DNA of 17,830 nucleotides. It comes from Oscillospiraceae bacterium (GTDB lineage: Bacteria; Bacillota_A; Clostridia; Oscillospirales; Oscillospiraceae). The notes beneath the pieces are model-generated. The model made no database searches, was not told the DNA's origin, and worked only from the letters and a program-made list of their open reading frames with translations. Position numbers and translations under genes: made by a program. The number at the start of each line of letters is the position of its first letter. Position 1 is the stretch's first letter. This document shows, piece after piece, positions 7,258 to 14,662 of the stretch. The DNA is taken from positions 1 to 17,830 of the forward strand of contig CADADE010000040.1 of the NCBI GenBank assembly GCA_902786615.1, in the 5' to 3' direction.

Positions 7258-9213
7258 ATGAAAATCATTCATTTTAACTCCACACGGTGTCGGCACTGCT
7301 ACAAATGCGTCAGAAACTGCGAGATCAAGGCGATCTCCGTGAGCGGCGGCCGTGCTGTGATCATGGAGGATCACTGCGTGCTGTGCGGACGCTGCCTTGC
7401 GGTCTGCCCCCAGGAGGCCAAAACGCTGTCGAGCGAGCTGCCCCAGGTGCGGGCGATGATACAGCGCGGCGAAAAGGTGGTCGCGCAGCTTGCGCCGTCC
7501 TATGTCGGGCTGCTGGAGTTCCGGGAGATCGGACAGCTGCGTTCGGCGCTGCGGAAGCTCGGCTTTGCGGATGTATTCGAGACGGCGGAGGGCGCCGCGG
7601 CAGTAACGGCGGAGTATCTGCAGCTGATCGAAGAGGCCCGGATGGACAACATCATCACGACCTGCTGCCCGGTCATCAACGACGTGATCGAGATGTATTT
7701 CCCGTCGCTTGTTCCGCTGCTCGCCCCCGTGGTCTCCCCGATGATCGCCGCAGGGCGCATGATCAAGCAGGCGCTCGGCAGCGAGACCCGCGTCGTGTTT
7801 ATCGGGCCGTGCATCGCCAAGCGGAAGGAAGCCCGTGATCCCCGCCACGCGGACGCCGTGGACGCGGTCATCAGCTTTGAAGAGCTGAGCGACTGGCTCA
7901 ACGAAAAGGAGATCCGGATCGACGCCTGCGAGAATGAGCCCTTCCCCTTCGATCCCGCTGTGAACCGCCTGTACCCGGTAACCGGCGGGGTCCTGGCCTC
8001 GGTGCGCGCCGGGCTCCCCGCGCAGTCCGAGCGGCATCACTACCGGCAATTTGCCGTTCACGGTCTGTCCAACTGCATCGAGCTTTGCCGTGATATGGAA
8101 GCGGGCTCCGTCCACAGGTGCGTGATTGAGATGAACAGCTGTGAAAACGGATGCATCAAAGGCCCCGCCGTCACCAAAAAGGGCGTCTATCCCTATAAAA
8201 TCAAGCTCGATATGCAGGAAGCGATCCGGCCCGTCTCCGCCGCCCCGGACACGGTCCGGCGCAGGACCGAGGGGGTCTGTCTCAGCAAGCGGTTTGAGGA
8301 TCGCTCGCTTGATGATCCCCTTCCGACGGAAGACGAAATCCGGGAGATCCTGAACAAAACCGGCAAGCACAGCGCGGAGGATGAGCTCAACTGCGGCGCC
8401 TGCGGCTATGCCAGCTGCCGCGAGAAGGCCGTCGCCGTCTTTCAGGGCAAAGCGGAACTGGAGATGTGCATCCCCTATCTTACCTCTCAGGCGGAGTCCA
8501 TGGCCAATCTGATCCTGAACGAGAGCCCGAACGCGATCATCATAGCCGACGCTGACCAGCAGATCCTGGAATATGCAAGCGTGGGCGAGCGTTTCTTCGG
8601 CGTCAGCCGAGAACACGCCCTCAAGCACAGGCTGTCGGAGCTCATTGACCCGGGCGATTATGAGGCTGTACAGAGCAGCCACCGCAATATCTACGGCAAG
8701 AAGGTCTATTATCCGCAGTACGACCGCTGGACGCTGCAGAACATCGTCTATATTCCCCGGCAGGACAGCACCCTGATGACCTTTATTGATATCACAGCGC
8801 ACGAAAAGCAGCTCCTGCAGGAGCAGAAAACACGAAACGAAACCATAGAGCTTGCACATAACGTGATCCGCAATCAGATGTTCACGGCTCAGAAAATTGC
8901 GAGCCTGCTGGGCGAGACGACTGCGGAAACCAAAATGACGCTGACCCGGCTGACCCGTTCGATCCAGAACGAGCAGGCCCCCGCCGAAGCTTCCGCGGAG
9001 CTGGCGGCACGCGCCGCCGACGATGACGCGCCGAAACAGCCTATGCCCCATACGAGCGCCGCGGGCGGTGCGGATTTTGCCGATCTCGGACTGCCTGCTG
9101 CGCCGGGACCAAAGCCAAAGCTGAAAATCAACACACAGTACGCAAAGCCCCCTGCCCCATCGAATCCGGACGCGGAGCCGAAGCGCGCCGGGCGTCCATC
9201 TGAAACGCTATGA
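7258..9213 (+). CDS. hydS: Sensory [FeFe]-hydrogenase HydS with PAS domain (group C3-like)
   Basis: In this 651-residue protein, residues 11-21 and 40-50 are two CxxCxxCxxxC [4Fe-4S] ferredoxin motifs. The H-cluster domain follows, with its three signature motifs: TTCCP (C136, C137), GPCIAK (C185, K188) and EMNSCENGC (C295, C299). Residues 379-404 form a further Fe-S motif (C-x2-C-x4-C-x16-C), residues about 415-510 are a PAS domain, about 510-575 a helical signalling segment, and 576-651 an Ala/Pro-rich tail that looks disordered. A PAS domain after the hydrogenase and an overlapping SpoIIE phosphatase are the marks of phosphatase-linked sensory hydrogenases, thought to report H2 rather than turn it over. 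The Cys used for proton transfer in catalytic enzymes (C136) is kept, while the two second-shell Met positions of catalytic enzymes read Gly183 and Asn293. Its stop overlaps the next start (ATGA). Confidence 0.93.
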   Translation: MKIIHFNSTRCRHCYKCVRNCEIKAISVSGGRAVIMEDHCVLCGRCLAVCPQEAKTLSSELPQVRAMIQRGEKVVAQLAPSYVGLLEFREIGQLRSALRKLGFADVFETAEGAAAVTAEYLQLIEEARMDNIITTCCPVINDVIEMYFPSLVPLLAPVVSPMIAAGRMIKQALGSETRVVFIGPCIAKRKEARDPRHADAVDAVISFEELSDWLNEKEIRIDACENEPFPFDPAVNRLYPVTGGVLASVRAGLPAQSERHHYRQFAVHGLSNCIELCRDMEAGSVHRCVIEMNSCENGCIKGPAVTKKGVYPYKIKLDMQEAIRPVSAAPDTVRRRTEGVCLSKRFEDRSLDDPLPTEDEIREILNKTGKHSAEDELNCGACGYASCREKAVAVFQGKAELEMCIPYLTSQAESMANLILNESPNAIIIADADQQILEYASVGERFFGVSREHALKHRLSELIDPGDYEAVQSSHRNIYGKKVYYPQYDRWTLQNIVYIPRQDSTLMTFIDITAHEKQLLQEQKTRNETIELAHNVIRNQMFTAQKIASLLGETTAETKMTLTRLTRSIQNEQAPAEASAELAARAADDDAPKQPMPHTSAAGGADFADLGLPAAPGPKPKLKINTQYAKPPAPSNPDAEPKRAGRPSETL

Positions 9214-10391
9214 ATATCACAACAGAGATGGCCAGCAAGAGTCTGAATCACGTCGGTGAAATCCTCTGCGGCGACCGGGTCCAGATGGTTCACCGGGCGG
9301 ATTCCGATATTCTTGTACTGGCGGACGGAATGGGAAGCGGCGTGCGCGCCAATATGCTCTCGACCCTCACAAGTCAGATCTTCGGCAAGATGCTGCTGGA
9401 GGGCGCCACATTGGAAGAGTGTGTGGAGACGGTGGTCGATACCCTGCCCGCAGACCCCAGGACGGGGGCCTCGTATTCGACCTTTACGGTTTTGCAGATC
9501 TTTCACGACGGCAGAGGAATCCTTTATGAATACGAGAACCCCGGCTGCATTTTCATCCGGGGCAATCGGCTGATCCGCATCCCGAAGCACGAGGAGGACA
9601 TCTCCGGCAAACGAATCAACACCTATCGCTTCACGGCACAGATCGGGGATACCTTCCTGATCATGAGCGACGGGACGATACACGCGGGCCTCGGCAGCCT
9701 GATGAGCTTTGGCTGGCCGTGGGAAGAGATCGCGGACTTTGCCCTGAGAGGGCATAAGGCCGGGCAGTCTCCCCTGCGGGAAGCGACCCGGATCTGCGAA
9801 GCCTGCAACGACCTGTACGACAGTCAGCCCGGAGACGATACCACGGTGGCCTGCGTCCATGTCACCGGGCAAAAAACGCTGCATCTGATGACCGGCCCCG
9901 CGAGAGATATGGCCGACGATATCCGGATGGTCCGGTCGCTCATGAGCGGCGACCGCTCTGTCCGTCGGATCGTGAGCGGCGGCACCAGCGCCTCGATCGT
10001 CTCCCGCGTATTGAACCGGCCCATGTCGGTATCGATGGACTACGACAGCTCCGGCCTTCCGCCCGAGGGGCACATTGACGGCATCGACCTCGTCACGGAG
10101 GGCGTTCTGACCCTTGCAAGGGTGATCCAGCTCCTGAAAGAATATGCCGAGCCCGATCATGTGGACAGGTCGTTTTTCAAGAAGCTGGATGAGCCGAACC
10201 CGGCGGCAAAGGTTGCAAAAATGATCATCGAGGACTGCACACAGGTGCGTCTCATTGTCGGCACCGCCGTCAATGCCGCGTACCAGAACCCCGATCTCCC
10301 GTTGGAGCTCGGTTTACGCATGAACCTGACCAAGCAGCTGTCCGAAGCCATTCTGGCGGTCGGGAAGCAGGTGGAACAGGAAACCTATTGA
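9210..10391 (+). CDS. SpoIIE-family PP2C serine phosphatase coupled to HydS
   Basis: This 393-residue protein begins with a PP2C/SpoIIE domain (about 1-217). The metal-binding motifs are clear: ADGMGSG (D39), SYSTFTVL (89-96), IMSDG (D154) and GDDTT (D209, D210). A second domain of about 175 residues (218-393, with SGGTSASIVSRVL and DLVTEGVLTLARV) has no function I can name, though it recurs in clostridial phosphatases of this kind. There are no membrane segments, so it should be cytoplasmic. Translation is likely coupled to hydS: the ATGA overlaps the hydS stop and no good ribosome site is present. Family knowledge suggests it removes phosphate from a Ser/Thr on a partner such as a STAS anti-anti-sigma factor; no such partner or kinase lies in this window, so its substrate is unknown. 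Confidence 0.92.
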   Translation: MNITTEMASKSLNHVGEILCGDRVQMVHRADSDILVLADGMGSGVRANMLSTLTSQIFGKMLLEGATLEECVETVVDTLPADPRTGASYSTFTVLQIFHDGRGILYEYENPGCIFIRGNRLIRIPKHEEDISGKRINTYRFTAQIGDTFLIMSDGTIHAGLGSLMSFGWPWEEIADFALRGHKAGQSPLREATRICEACNDLYDSQPGDDTTVACVHVTGQKTLHLMTGPARDMADDIRMVRSLMSGDRSVRRIVSGGTSASIVSRVLNRPMSVSMDYDSSGLPPEGHIDGIDLVTEGVLTLARVIQLLKEYAEPDHVDRSFFKKLDEPNPAAKVAKMIIEDCTQVRLIVGTAVNAAYQNPDLPLELGLRMNLTKQLSEAILAVGKQVEQETY

Positions 10392-10472
10392 AGCAATCAT
10401 TTCAAAAAGATAAAAATCACTGTCAGCCGGCCGGCTTGCAGAAAGCGCCGCCGGACAAAAGAGGGAGATAGA

Positions 10473-11942
10473 ATGGTTACAAACGACAGAACTACCAGCG
10501 ATATCACCAGAAAAATATTTCGTGAAGTATCACGCCTCACCTGGAACGGGGAGCTGGAAAGCAAAAAGGAATTACTCCCGGAGGAGATCATCCCGGGACC
10601 GCTTCCGCAGTTTCGATGCTGCATCTACCGCGAGCGTGAAATCATCCGCCAGCGGGTTCGTCTGGCCCGCGGTCTGTGCCCCGGAAAAACCGATACGGCC
10701 AATATTGTTCAGGTGATTCCCGCAGCCTGCGACGACTGCGCGATCTCTTCCTATTCCGTCACGGACAACTGCCACGGCTGTCTCGGCCACGCCTGCTATG
10801 AGTCGTGCCGCTTCGGCGCTGTTTCGATCGTGCGTGAGCACGGGAGGATCCGCGCCCATATCGATCCCCAGAAGTGCCGGGAATGCGGCATGTGCGCCAA
10901 GAACTGCCCTTACCAGGTCATTGTCCACCAGGTTCGCCCCTGCAAGCAGGCCTGCCCGGTCGGCGCGATCACCATGGACGAGGAGACCGGCCTCTGCCGG
11001 ATCGACGAAAGCAAGTGCATCCAGTGCGGCCACTGCATCCACGCCTGCCCCTTCGGCGCGCTGGGTGCCAAAACCTTCCTCGTGGACGTGATTCAGATGA
11101 TCCGCGCCGGGAGAAAGGTTTACGCCATGGTCGCCCCGGCTGTGGAAGGTCAGTTCGGCCCCGACATCACGCCGGATTCCTGGCGTGCGGCGCTGAAAAA
11201 AGCCGGCTTTGCCGACATGATCGAGGTTTCCCTCGGCGGCGATCTGACCGCGGCGGCGGAGGCGGACGAATGGGCCGAGGCCTTTGCTAAGGGAGAAAAG
11301 AAAACCACCTCCTGCTGCCCCGCTTTTGTGAACATGATCCGCAAGCACTTCCCGACGCTCGATGGAAACATCTCCACGACCGTCAGCCCGATGTGCGCGG
11401 TCTCCCGCATGATCAAGGAGCAGGAGCCGGACGCCGTCACCGTGTTTATCGGGCCCTGCCAGGCAAAGAAGAGCGAAGCCCTGGACATCAGCATCAGCGG
11501 GAACGCAGACTATGTGCTTACCTTTGACGAGGCTGTGGAAATGCTGCGCGGCAAGGATATCGAGCTGGAGCCCGCGGAAGGCTACACCCAGCAGGGTTCG
11601 AGCTACGGCAAGCGCTTCGGCAACAGCGCCGGCGTCACCGCCGCCGTTATGCAGTGCCTGAAGGAGCAGAATATCGACGCCTCAAAAATCGCCGTCAAGG
11701 TATGCAACGGCGCTCTGGAATGCAAGAACGCCCTCACCCTGATGAAGCTGGGCAGGCTGCCCGAAAGTTTCATGGAGGGCATGATCTGCGAGGGCGGCTG
11801 CGTCAGCGGCCCGTCCCGTCAGAAGGGCCTGACGGAACTGAAAAAGGATCGCGACGCCATGATCGGCCGCGCGGACTCAAGAGGCGTACACGAGAACCTG
11901 AAGCTTATGAATGCCGAGCAGGTCCCCATGCACCGCGATTAA
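10473..11942 (+). CDS. Group B-type monomeric [FeFe]-hydrogenase
   Basis: This 489-residue protein has an N-terminal region of about 95 residues without a known motif, then a cysteine-rich ferredoxin region. This comprises an unusual C100-x2-C103-x4-C108-x3-C112, two standard CxxCxxCxxxC motifs (135-145 and 182-192) and an extra C157-x3-C161P pair between them. The H-cluster domain carries TSCCP (C281, C282), GPCQAK (C329, K332) and EGMICEGGC (C439, C443), so all four H-cluster cysteines, the proton-relay Cys281 and the Met437 position are intact and catalysis is expected. There is no PAS or signalling tail. It probably exchanges electrons with ferredoxin to make or use H2. It follows the phosphatase by 81 bases and has a GAGGGAG ribosome site. 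That gap holds a weak promoter-like pair (TTGAAG 10388, TAAAAA 10411) and a 12-bp palindrome (10425-10436). Maturation genes hydEFG are not in the window. Confidence 0.92.
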   Translation: MVTNDRTTSDITRKIFREVSRLTWNGELESKKELLPEEIIPGPLPQFRCCIYREREIIRQRVRLARGLCPGKTDTANIVQVIPAACDDCAISSYSVTDNCHGCLGHACYESCRFGAVSIVREHGRIRAHIDPQKCRECGMCAKNCPYQVIVHQVRPCKQACPVGAITMDEETGLCRIDESKCIQCGHCIHACPFGALGAKTFLVDVIQMIRAGRKVYAMVAPAVEGQFGPDITPDSWRAALKKAGFADMIEVSLGGDLTAAAEADEWAEAFAKGEKKTTSCCPAFVNMIRKHFPTLDGNISTTVSPMCAVSRMIKEQEPDAVTVFIGPCQAKKSEALDISISGNADYVLTFDEAVEMLRGKDIELEPAEGYTQQGSSYGKRFGNSAGVTAAVMQCLKEQNIDASKIAVKVCNGALECKNALTLMKLGRLPESFMEGMICEGGCVSGPSRQKGLTELKKDRDAMIGRADSRGVHENLKLMNAEQVPMHRD

Positions 11943-11967
11943 CAGATGTTTTTCAACAGCAGACATA

Positions 11968-12001
11968 AGGATATCCGGAGCCGTGAAGCTCCGGATATCC
12001 T
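11968..12001 (+). terminator. Strong intrinsic terminator after the hydrogenase gene
   Basis: A perfect 14-bp stem (AGGATATCCGGAGC / GCTCCGGATATCCT) with a 6-base loop is followed on the plus strand by TGTTTTATTATTC. It lies 25 bases past the hydrogenase stop and 17 bases before the end of the convergent phosphatase gene, so it may end transcripts from both sides. The T-rich side favours the plus strand. Confidence 0.85.
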
Positions 12002-12018
12002 GTTTTATTATTCATTTT

Positions 12019-13092
12019 TCAGCATATGCGGAGCGTGACGGTTTTCCCTGCATCCGTCAGCAGCTGCCGCAGCCGGAAGAGCTCTTCCGGGATCACGCTG
12101 CCGTCCGGGCTCTGATCCGGCGGCTGAAACTGTCCGCTTTCGCCAACCGCCCGAAACAGGATATTGACATCACTCGCCTCCTCAGCCAGCAGCTCTGTCA
12201 GCTTTGAAGCGGCGTCCGCTTCCCCTGCGATCCCGAGGCTCATCATCCCGTTTCCCAGATAGCGCTCAAGCTGATCGACCAGCTCCCGCAGCTCCTGCCC
12301 GCCATGGACCGAGGCATTGATCTCTTCCGCGGCGGAGCTGGTTGACATAACATTATTCTCTTCTCCATGCACATGTCCCGACGGGTCAAACAGCAGGTTC
12401 ACGGACAGGCGCTCCCGCAGCCGGAGGACAATGACTGTCGTGTCGTCGTGGAATTCATAGAGATCCAGGGCCTGCGCTGCCGAAACGATCCCGGCGGCGA
12501 CCTCGCGCGCATGATCCTCAGGCCCCACGCTGCGCAGCAGATAGTCCTCCATCTCATTTCGATTCCATCCGGAATAGGTCGTGACGCCGCGCCCGGCCTC
12601 TGAAATACCGTCGCTGAAAAGCACCAGCATGTCGCCGGGCTTCATGGAAAGAGAGCTCTCCAGTATCGTCTTGTCCCCTATCGTCAGCGTTTCATAGGGG
12701 TAACGAAGCGAAACGCCGTCCCGCAGGAACAGCGCAGGCGGATTGTCATACTGGAGCAGGCGGACTCTGCTTCCATCTGTTGCGGCCAGCGTGAAGGTCG
12801 CGTAGGCCAGGCCGTGTTTTTTCGTCACCGGCAGGACAGCTTCAAGCGTGCGGATCATGCTCTCTACAGAAAACAGGCTCCGGCTCATGCCCGAAATCAG
12901 GGCTGCCGTGAGCGATGATGCGATGCTGGCCTGGATTCCGGAGCCAAGGCCGTCGGACAAAACGACCTGCACATCGTCACGCTCCCCTGACACCGCGGCC
13001 GTGTCCCCACAGATGCTTTCTCCGTTTTTCGCCTGCTGGACGACGCCGATCTCCCAGCAAAGCGCCCGCTCCGCTTCTCTCCGTTCAGTCAT
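12019..13092 (-). CDS. Second SpoIIE-family PP2C serine phosphatase
   Basis: In this 357-residue protein the SpoIIE domain spans about 1-228, with LSDGLGSG (D47), YATFTLA (97-103), LFSDGISEAGRG (D161) and HDDTTV (D216, D217). All metal-binding positions expected for PP2C activity are present. The C-terminal 130 residues differ from those of the phosphatase at 9210 and match no domain I know, so the two enzymes probably have different partners. Its ATG overlaps the stop of the upstream PAS gene by 8 bases, with an AGAGG ribosome site 7 bases before the ATG, so the two proteins are likely made together. It runs convergent to the hydrogenase operon. By analogy with the hydS-phosphatase pair, the PAS protein is its probable control subunit; this is inference. 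Confidence 0.9.
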   Translation of the reverse strand: MTERREAERALCWEIGVVQQAKNGESICGDTAAVSGERDDVQVVLSDGLGSGIQASIASSLTAALISGMSRSLFSVESMIRTLEAVLPVTKKHGLAYATFTLAATDGSRVRLLQYDNPPALFLRDGVSLRYPYETLTIGDKTILESSLSMKPGDMLVLFSDGISEAGRGVTTYSGWNRNEMEDYLLRSVGPEDHAREVAAGIVSAAQALDLYEFHDDTTVIVLRLRERLSVNLLFDPSGHVHGEENNVMSTSSAAEEINASVHGGQELRELVDQLERYLGNGMMSLGIAGEADAASKLTELLAEEASDVNILFRAVGESGQFQPPDQSPDGSVIPEELFRLRQLLTDAGKTVTLRIC

Positions 13093-13645
13093 TTTTCTGC
13101 CTCTCCGTCGGTCGGATCGCTTCCTTCAGCTCTCGCAGCAGGATCTGTGTTTCCGCGGCATTCTCTCCGAGAAGACTCGAAACATCACGAACCGTGCGAA
13201 GATGGCGTTCATTGAGGGTGTCGGCAAGTTCAACCGCATGCCGCAGCTCCTTTTGAAGCTGCTCTTCCCGGAGCCTTTGCCCGGTAACGTCCCTCATCAC
13301 GCAGAGCAGAACCGTCTGTTCCCGATCACAGCAGAAGAAGCGCTCCAGCCAGATGTTTCTCTCTGGAAGTCGGATCGTGTCCGAAAAATGCTGTCTGCCG
13401 CCGAGCAATTGTCGAAAGCCGTCTTCCTCCATAACGGAGGCGAGCTTCTTCCCCTCGCAAACACTGTCTTCGCAGATGCCGAGAAGATCACCGGCGCTGC
13501 GATTCATTCTGACGATTTCAAGGTCGCGATTGACCGCAAGTATCCCGTCCGGGATCAAATCGAAGATTATGTCGTCGTTCCATCCTTCTCGTTTCAAAGC
13601 AAGCGCCTCCCGCTCTTCTCCCTTGTTTGAACCTGAGAGATCCAC
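13085..13645 (-). CDS. Stand-alone PAS-domain signalling protein paired with a SpoIIE phosphatase
   Basis: In this protein of up to 186 residues, residues about 27-124 form a PAS domain (DLIPDGILAVNRDLEIVRMN start, CVMRDVT end). A helical segment of about 55 residues follows, whose core (RDVSSLLGENAAETQILLREL) resembles the HydS helical segment after its own PAS domain (QKIASLLGETTAETKMTLTRL). It has no hydrogenase or Fe-S domain. Two cysteines (C105, C106) sit in the PAS core; the ligand is unknown. The start is uncertain. GTG at 13645 has no ribosome site, whereas TTG at 13597 (residue 17) has GGGAGG 8 bases upstream and still keeps the whole PAS domain. The stop overlaps the phosphatase start. 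A good promoter lies 49 bases upstream of the GTG. Confidence 0.85.
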   Translation of the reverse strand: MDLSGSNKGEEREALALKREGWNDDIIFDLIPDGILAVNRDLEIVRMNRSAGDLLGICEDSVCEGKKLASVMEEDGFRQLLGGRQHFSDTIRLPERNIWLERFFCCDREQTVLLCVMRDVTGQRLREEQLQKELRHAVELADTLNERHLRTVRDVSSLLGENAAETQILLRELKEAIRPTERQKND

Positions 13646-13693
13646 TGTACATGCATTTTTTGCAGACTCTTATTCCGCCTGAAAAGCAGGATC

Positions 13694-13722
13694 AGTATAT
13701 CATTCTTTTCATCTGCTCACAA
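13694..13722 (-). promoter_or_regulatory. Sigma-A-type promoter of the PAS-phosphatase pair
   Basis: On the minus strand TTGTGA (13717-13722) and TATACT (13694-13699) are spaced by 17 bases. The predicted start of transcription is near 13687, about 40 bases before the GTG and 90 before the TTG start candidate of the PAS gene. It shows that this pair is transcribed independently of the hydrogenase operon. Confidence 0.6.
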
Positions 13723-13817
13723 GTCCCATCCATGACAAGTTGCACCGGGTTCCGCCGTTTTCCTGTTCGTGCCGATTCTTCGTTGCGCTCCCCCCCGACT
13801 ATCGACTTGGAAAACTG

Positions 13818-13863
13818 AAAAAAGCTCCCGATCACCGGCGTAATACCGTTGATCGGAAGAGCT
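13818..13863 (-). terminator. Intrinsic terminator of the flavoprotein gene
   Basis: On the minus strand a long stem (AGCTC/GAGCT outer, CCGATCA/TGATCGG middle, CGG/CCG inner, with a small bulge and one mismatch) is followed by a run of six T (13818-13823). It lies about 80 bases after the stop of the oxidoreductase gene and separates it from the PAS-phosphatase promoter. Confidence 0.75.
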
Positions 13864-13941
13864 GTATTTTCCCGGCTCATTCCTCAATGGCGGAGCCGTT
13901 CTTGAACGCGAATCGTTCGCAGAGCCGGGGGACTCTCGTTT

Positions 13942-14589
13942 TCATTCGGCGTCTGCCAGCCTTACCAGCTCCGTGCCCAGCTGTCGGGCTTTTTCCAGAT
14001 CCAGCGGGAACTGCTTTTCATGGTGGGCCTTCTTGTGCTCGGCGTTGAAGCCTGCCATGCTGAACTTGCTGTAATCCTTGACCTGCAGCGTGTCGAAGCT
14101 GCAAAGCGTCTCCACTTTGCCGCCCAGACTGCGAAAGGCCTCCGCCTGATCGCTAAGCCTGTGCTCGTACTGAAGCTGATAGAAAGCCTGCGGCGCGTTC
14201 ATCGTGTAGATCACGCCCACGTTGATCTTGCCGGTGAAGTAATTGCTGTAATCGTCATAGGACAGCGTGCAGAAGTGGAGCCGCTCGACAAAGGCATGGA
14301 ACTGGCTGGTCGTGTCGCCCAGATAGATGGACGAGCCGATCAGCAGCACGTCGGCGTCAAAGACGCGATCCAGCAGCGGGCTGAGGTCGTCCTTCCAGAA
14401 GCACTTGCAGCGCTCACCGTCCTTGCGCTTGCAGAGCAGACAGCTGCGGCAGCCGGTGAAGTTCAGGTCGTACAGGTCGACGTATTCGGTCTCGGCTCCG
14501 GCTTCCTCCGCGCCCTGTCGGGCCGCCTTCAGAAGCTGCGCAGTGTTCCAATTTTTGCGTGGACTTGCGTTGAGTATGATGGCTTTCAT
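13942..14589 (-). CDS. Flavodoxin-fold NAD(P)H-dependent FMN reductase, iron-sulfur flavoprotein-like
   Basis: The 215-residue protein begins with the FMN-phosphate loop pattern NASPRKNWNT (7-16), typical of NADPH-dependent FMN reductases and iron-sulfur flavoproteins. C47, C50, C53 and C61 (C-x2-C-x2-C-x7-C, then C63) lie where iron-sulfur flavoproteins hold a [4Fe-4S] cluster in a compact Cys motif, though the last spacing is wider than in the archetype. GSSIYLGDTTSQFHAFVERL (85-104) is the flavin-binding segment. There is no signal peptide. It has a perfect AGGAGG ribosome site 8 bases before the ATG. It follows the radical SAM gene by 73 bases on the same strand and may be co-transcribed. 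The substrate is unknown; flavin or quinone reduction or electron transfer from ferredoxin is plausible. Confidence 0.82.
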   Translation of the reverse strand: MKAIILNASPRKNWNTAQLLKAARQGAEEAGAETEYVDLYDLNFTGCRSCLLCKRKDGERCKCFWKDDLSPLLDRVFDADVLLIGSSIYLGDTTSQFHAFVERLHFCTLSYDDYSNYFTGKINVGVIYTMNAPQAFYQLQYEHRLSDQAEAFRSLGGKVETLCSFDTLQVKDYSKFSMAGFNAEHKKAHHEKQFPLDLEKARQLGTELVRLADAE

Positions 14590-14662
14590 ACTATTTTCCT
14601 CCTAAGCTGTTCTTCCTCTATTCTGCCACAAAGCACAGGGAAATTCCATCAAAAGTTCTCCC

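Noticed and set aside
7207..9051. A 614-codon open frame on the minus strand opposite hydS.
   Set aside because: It lies wholly opposite a gene with clear Fe-S, H-cluster and PAS motifs. The translation is rich in Arg, His, Gly and Asp with no recognisable domain, typical of the mirror frame of a GC-rich gene.
8889..10160. A 423-codon open frame on the minus strand opposite the end of hydS and the phosphatase.
   Set aside because: It is antisense to well-supported genes, spans their junction and shows no motif or ribosome site.
10388..10436. A possible internal promoter (TTGAAG, 17 bases, TAAAAA) and a 12-bp palindrome AGCCGGCCGGCT before the group B hydrogenase.
   Set aside because: The boxes match consensus weakly and overlap the phosphatase stop. 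The palindrome has no loop, would form only a 4-bp RNA hairpin and has no T-run. Not enough to call a promoter or terminator.
13692..13880. A 62-codon minus-strand frame between the flavoprotein and PAS genes.
   Set aside because: It runs through the predicted intrinsic terminator and the PAS promoter, with no recognisable protein features.
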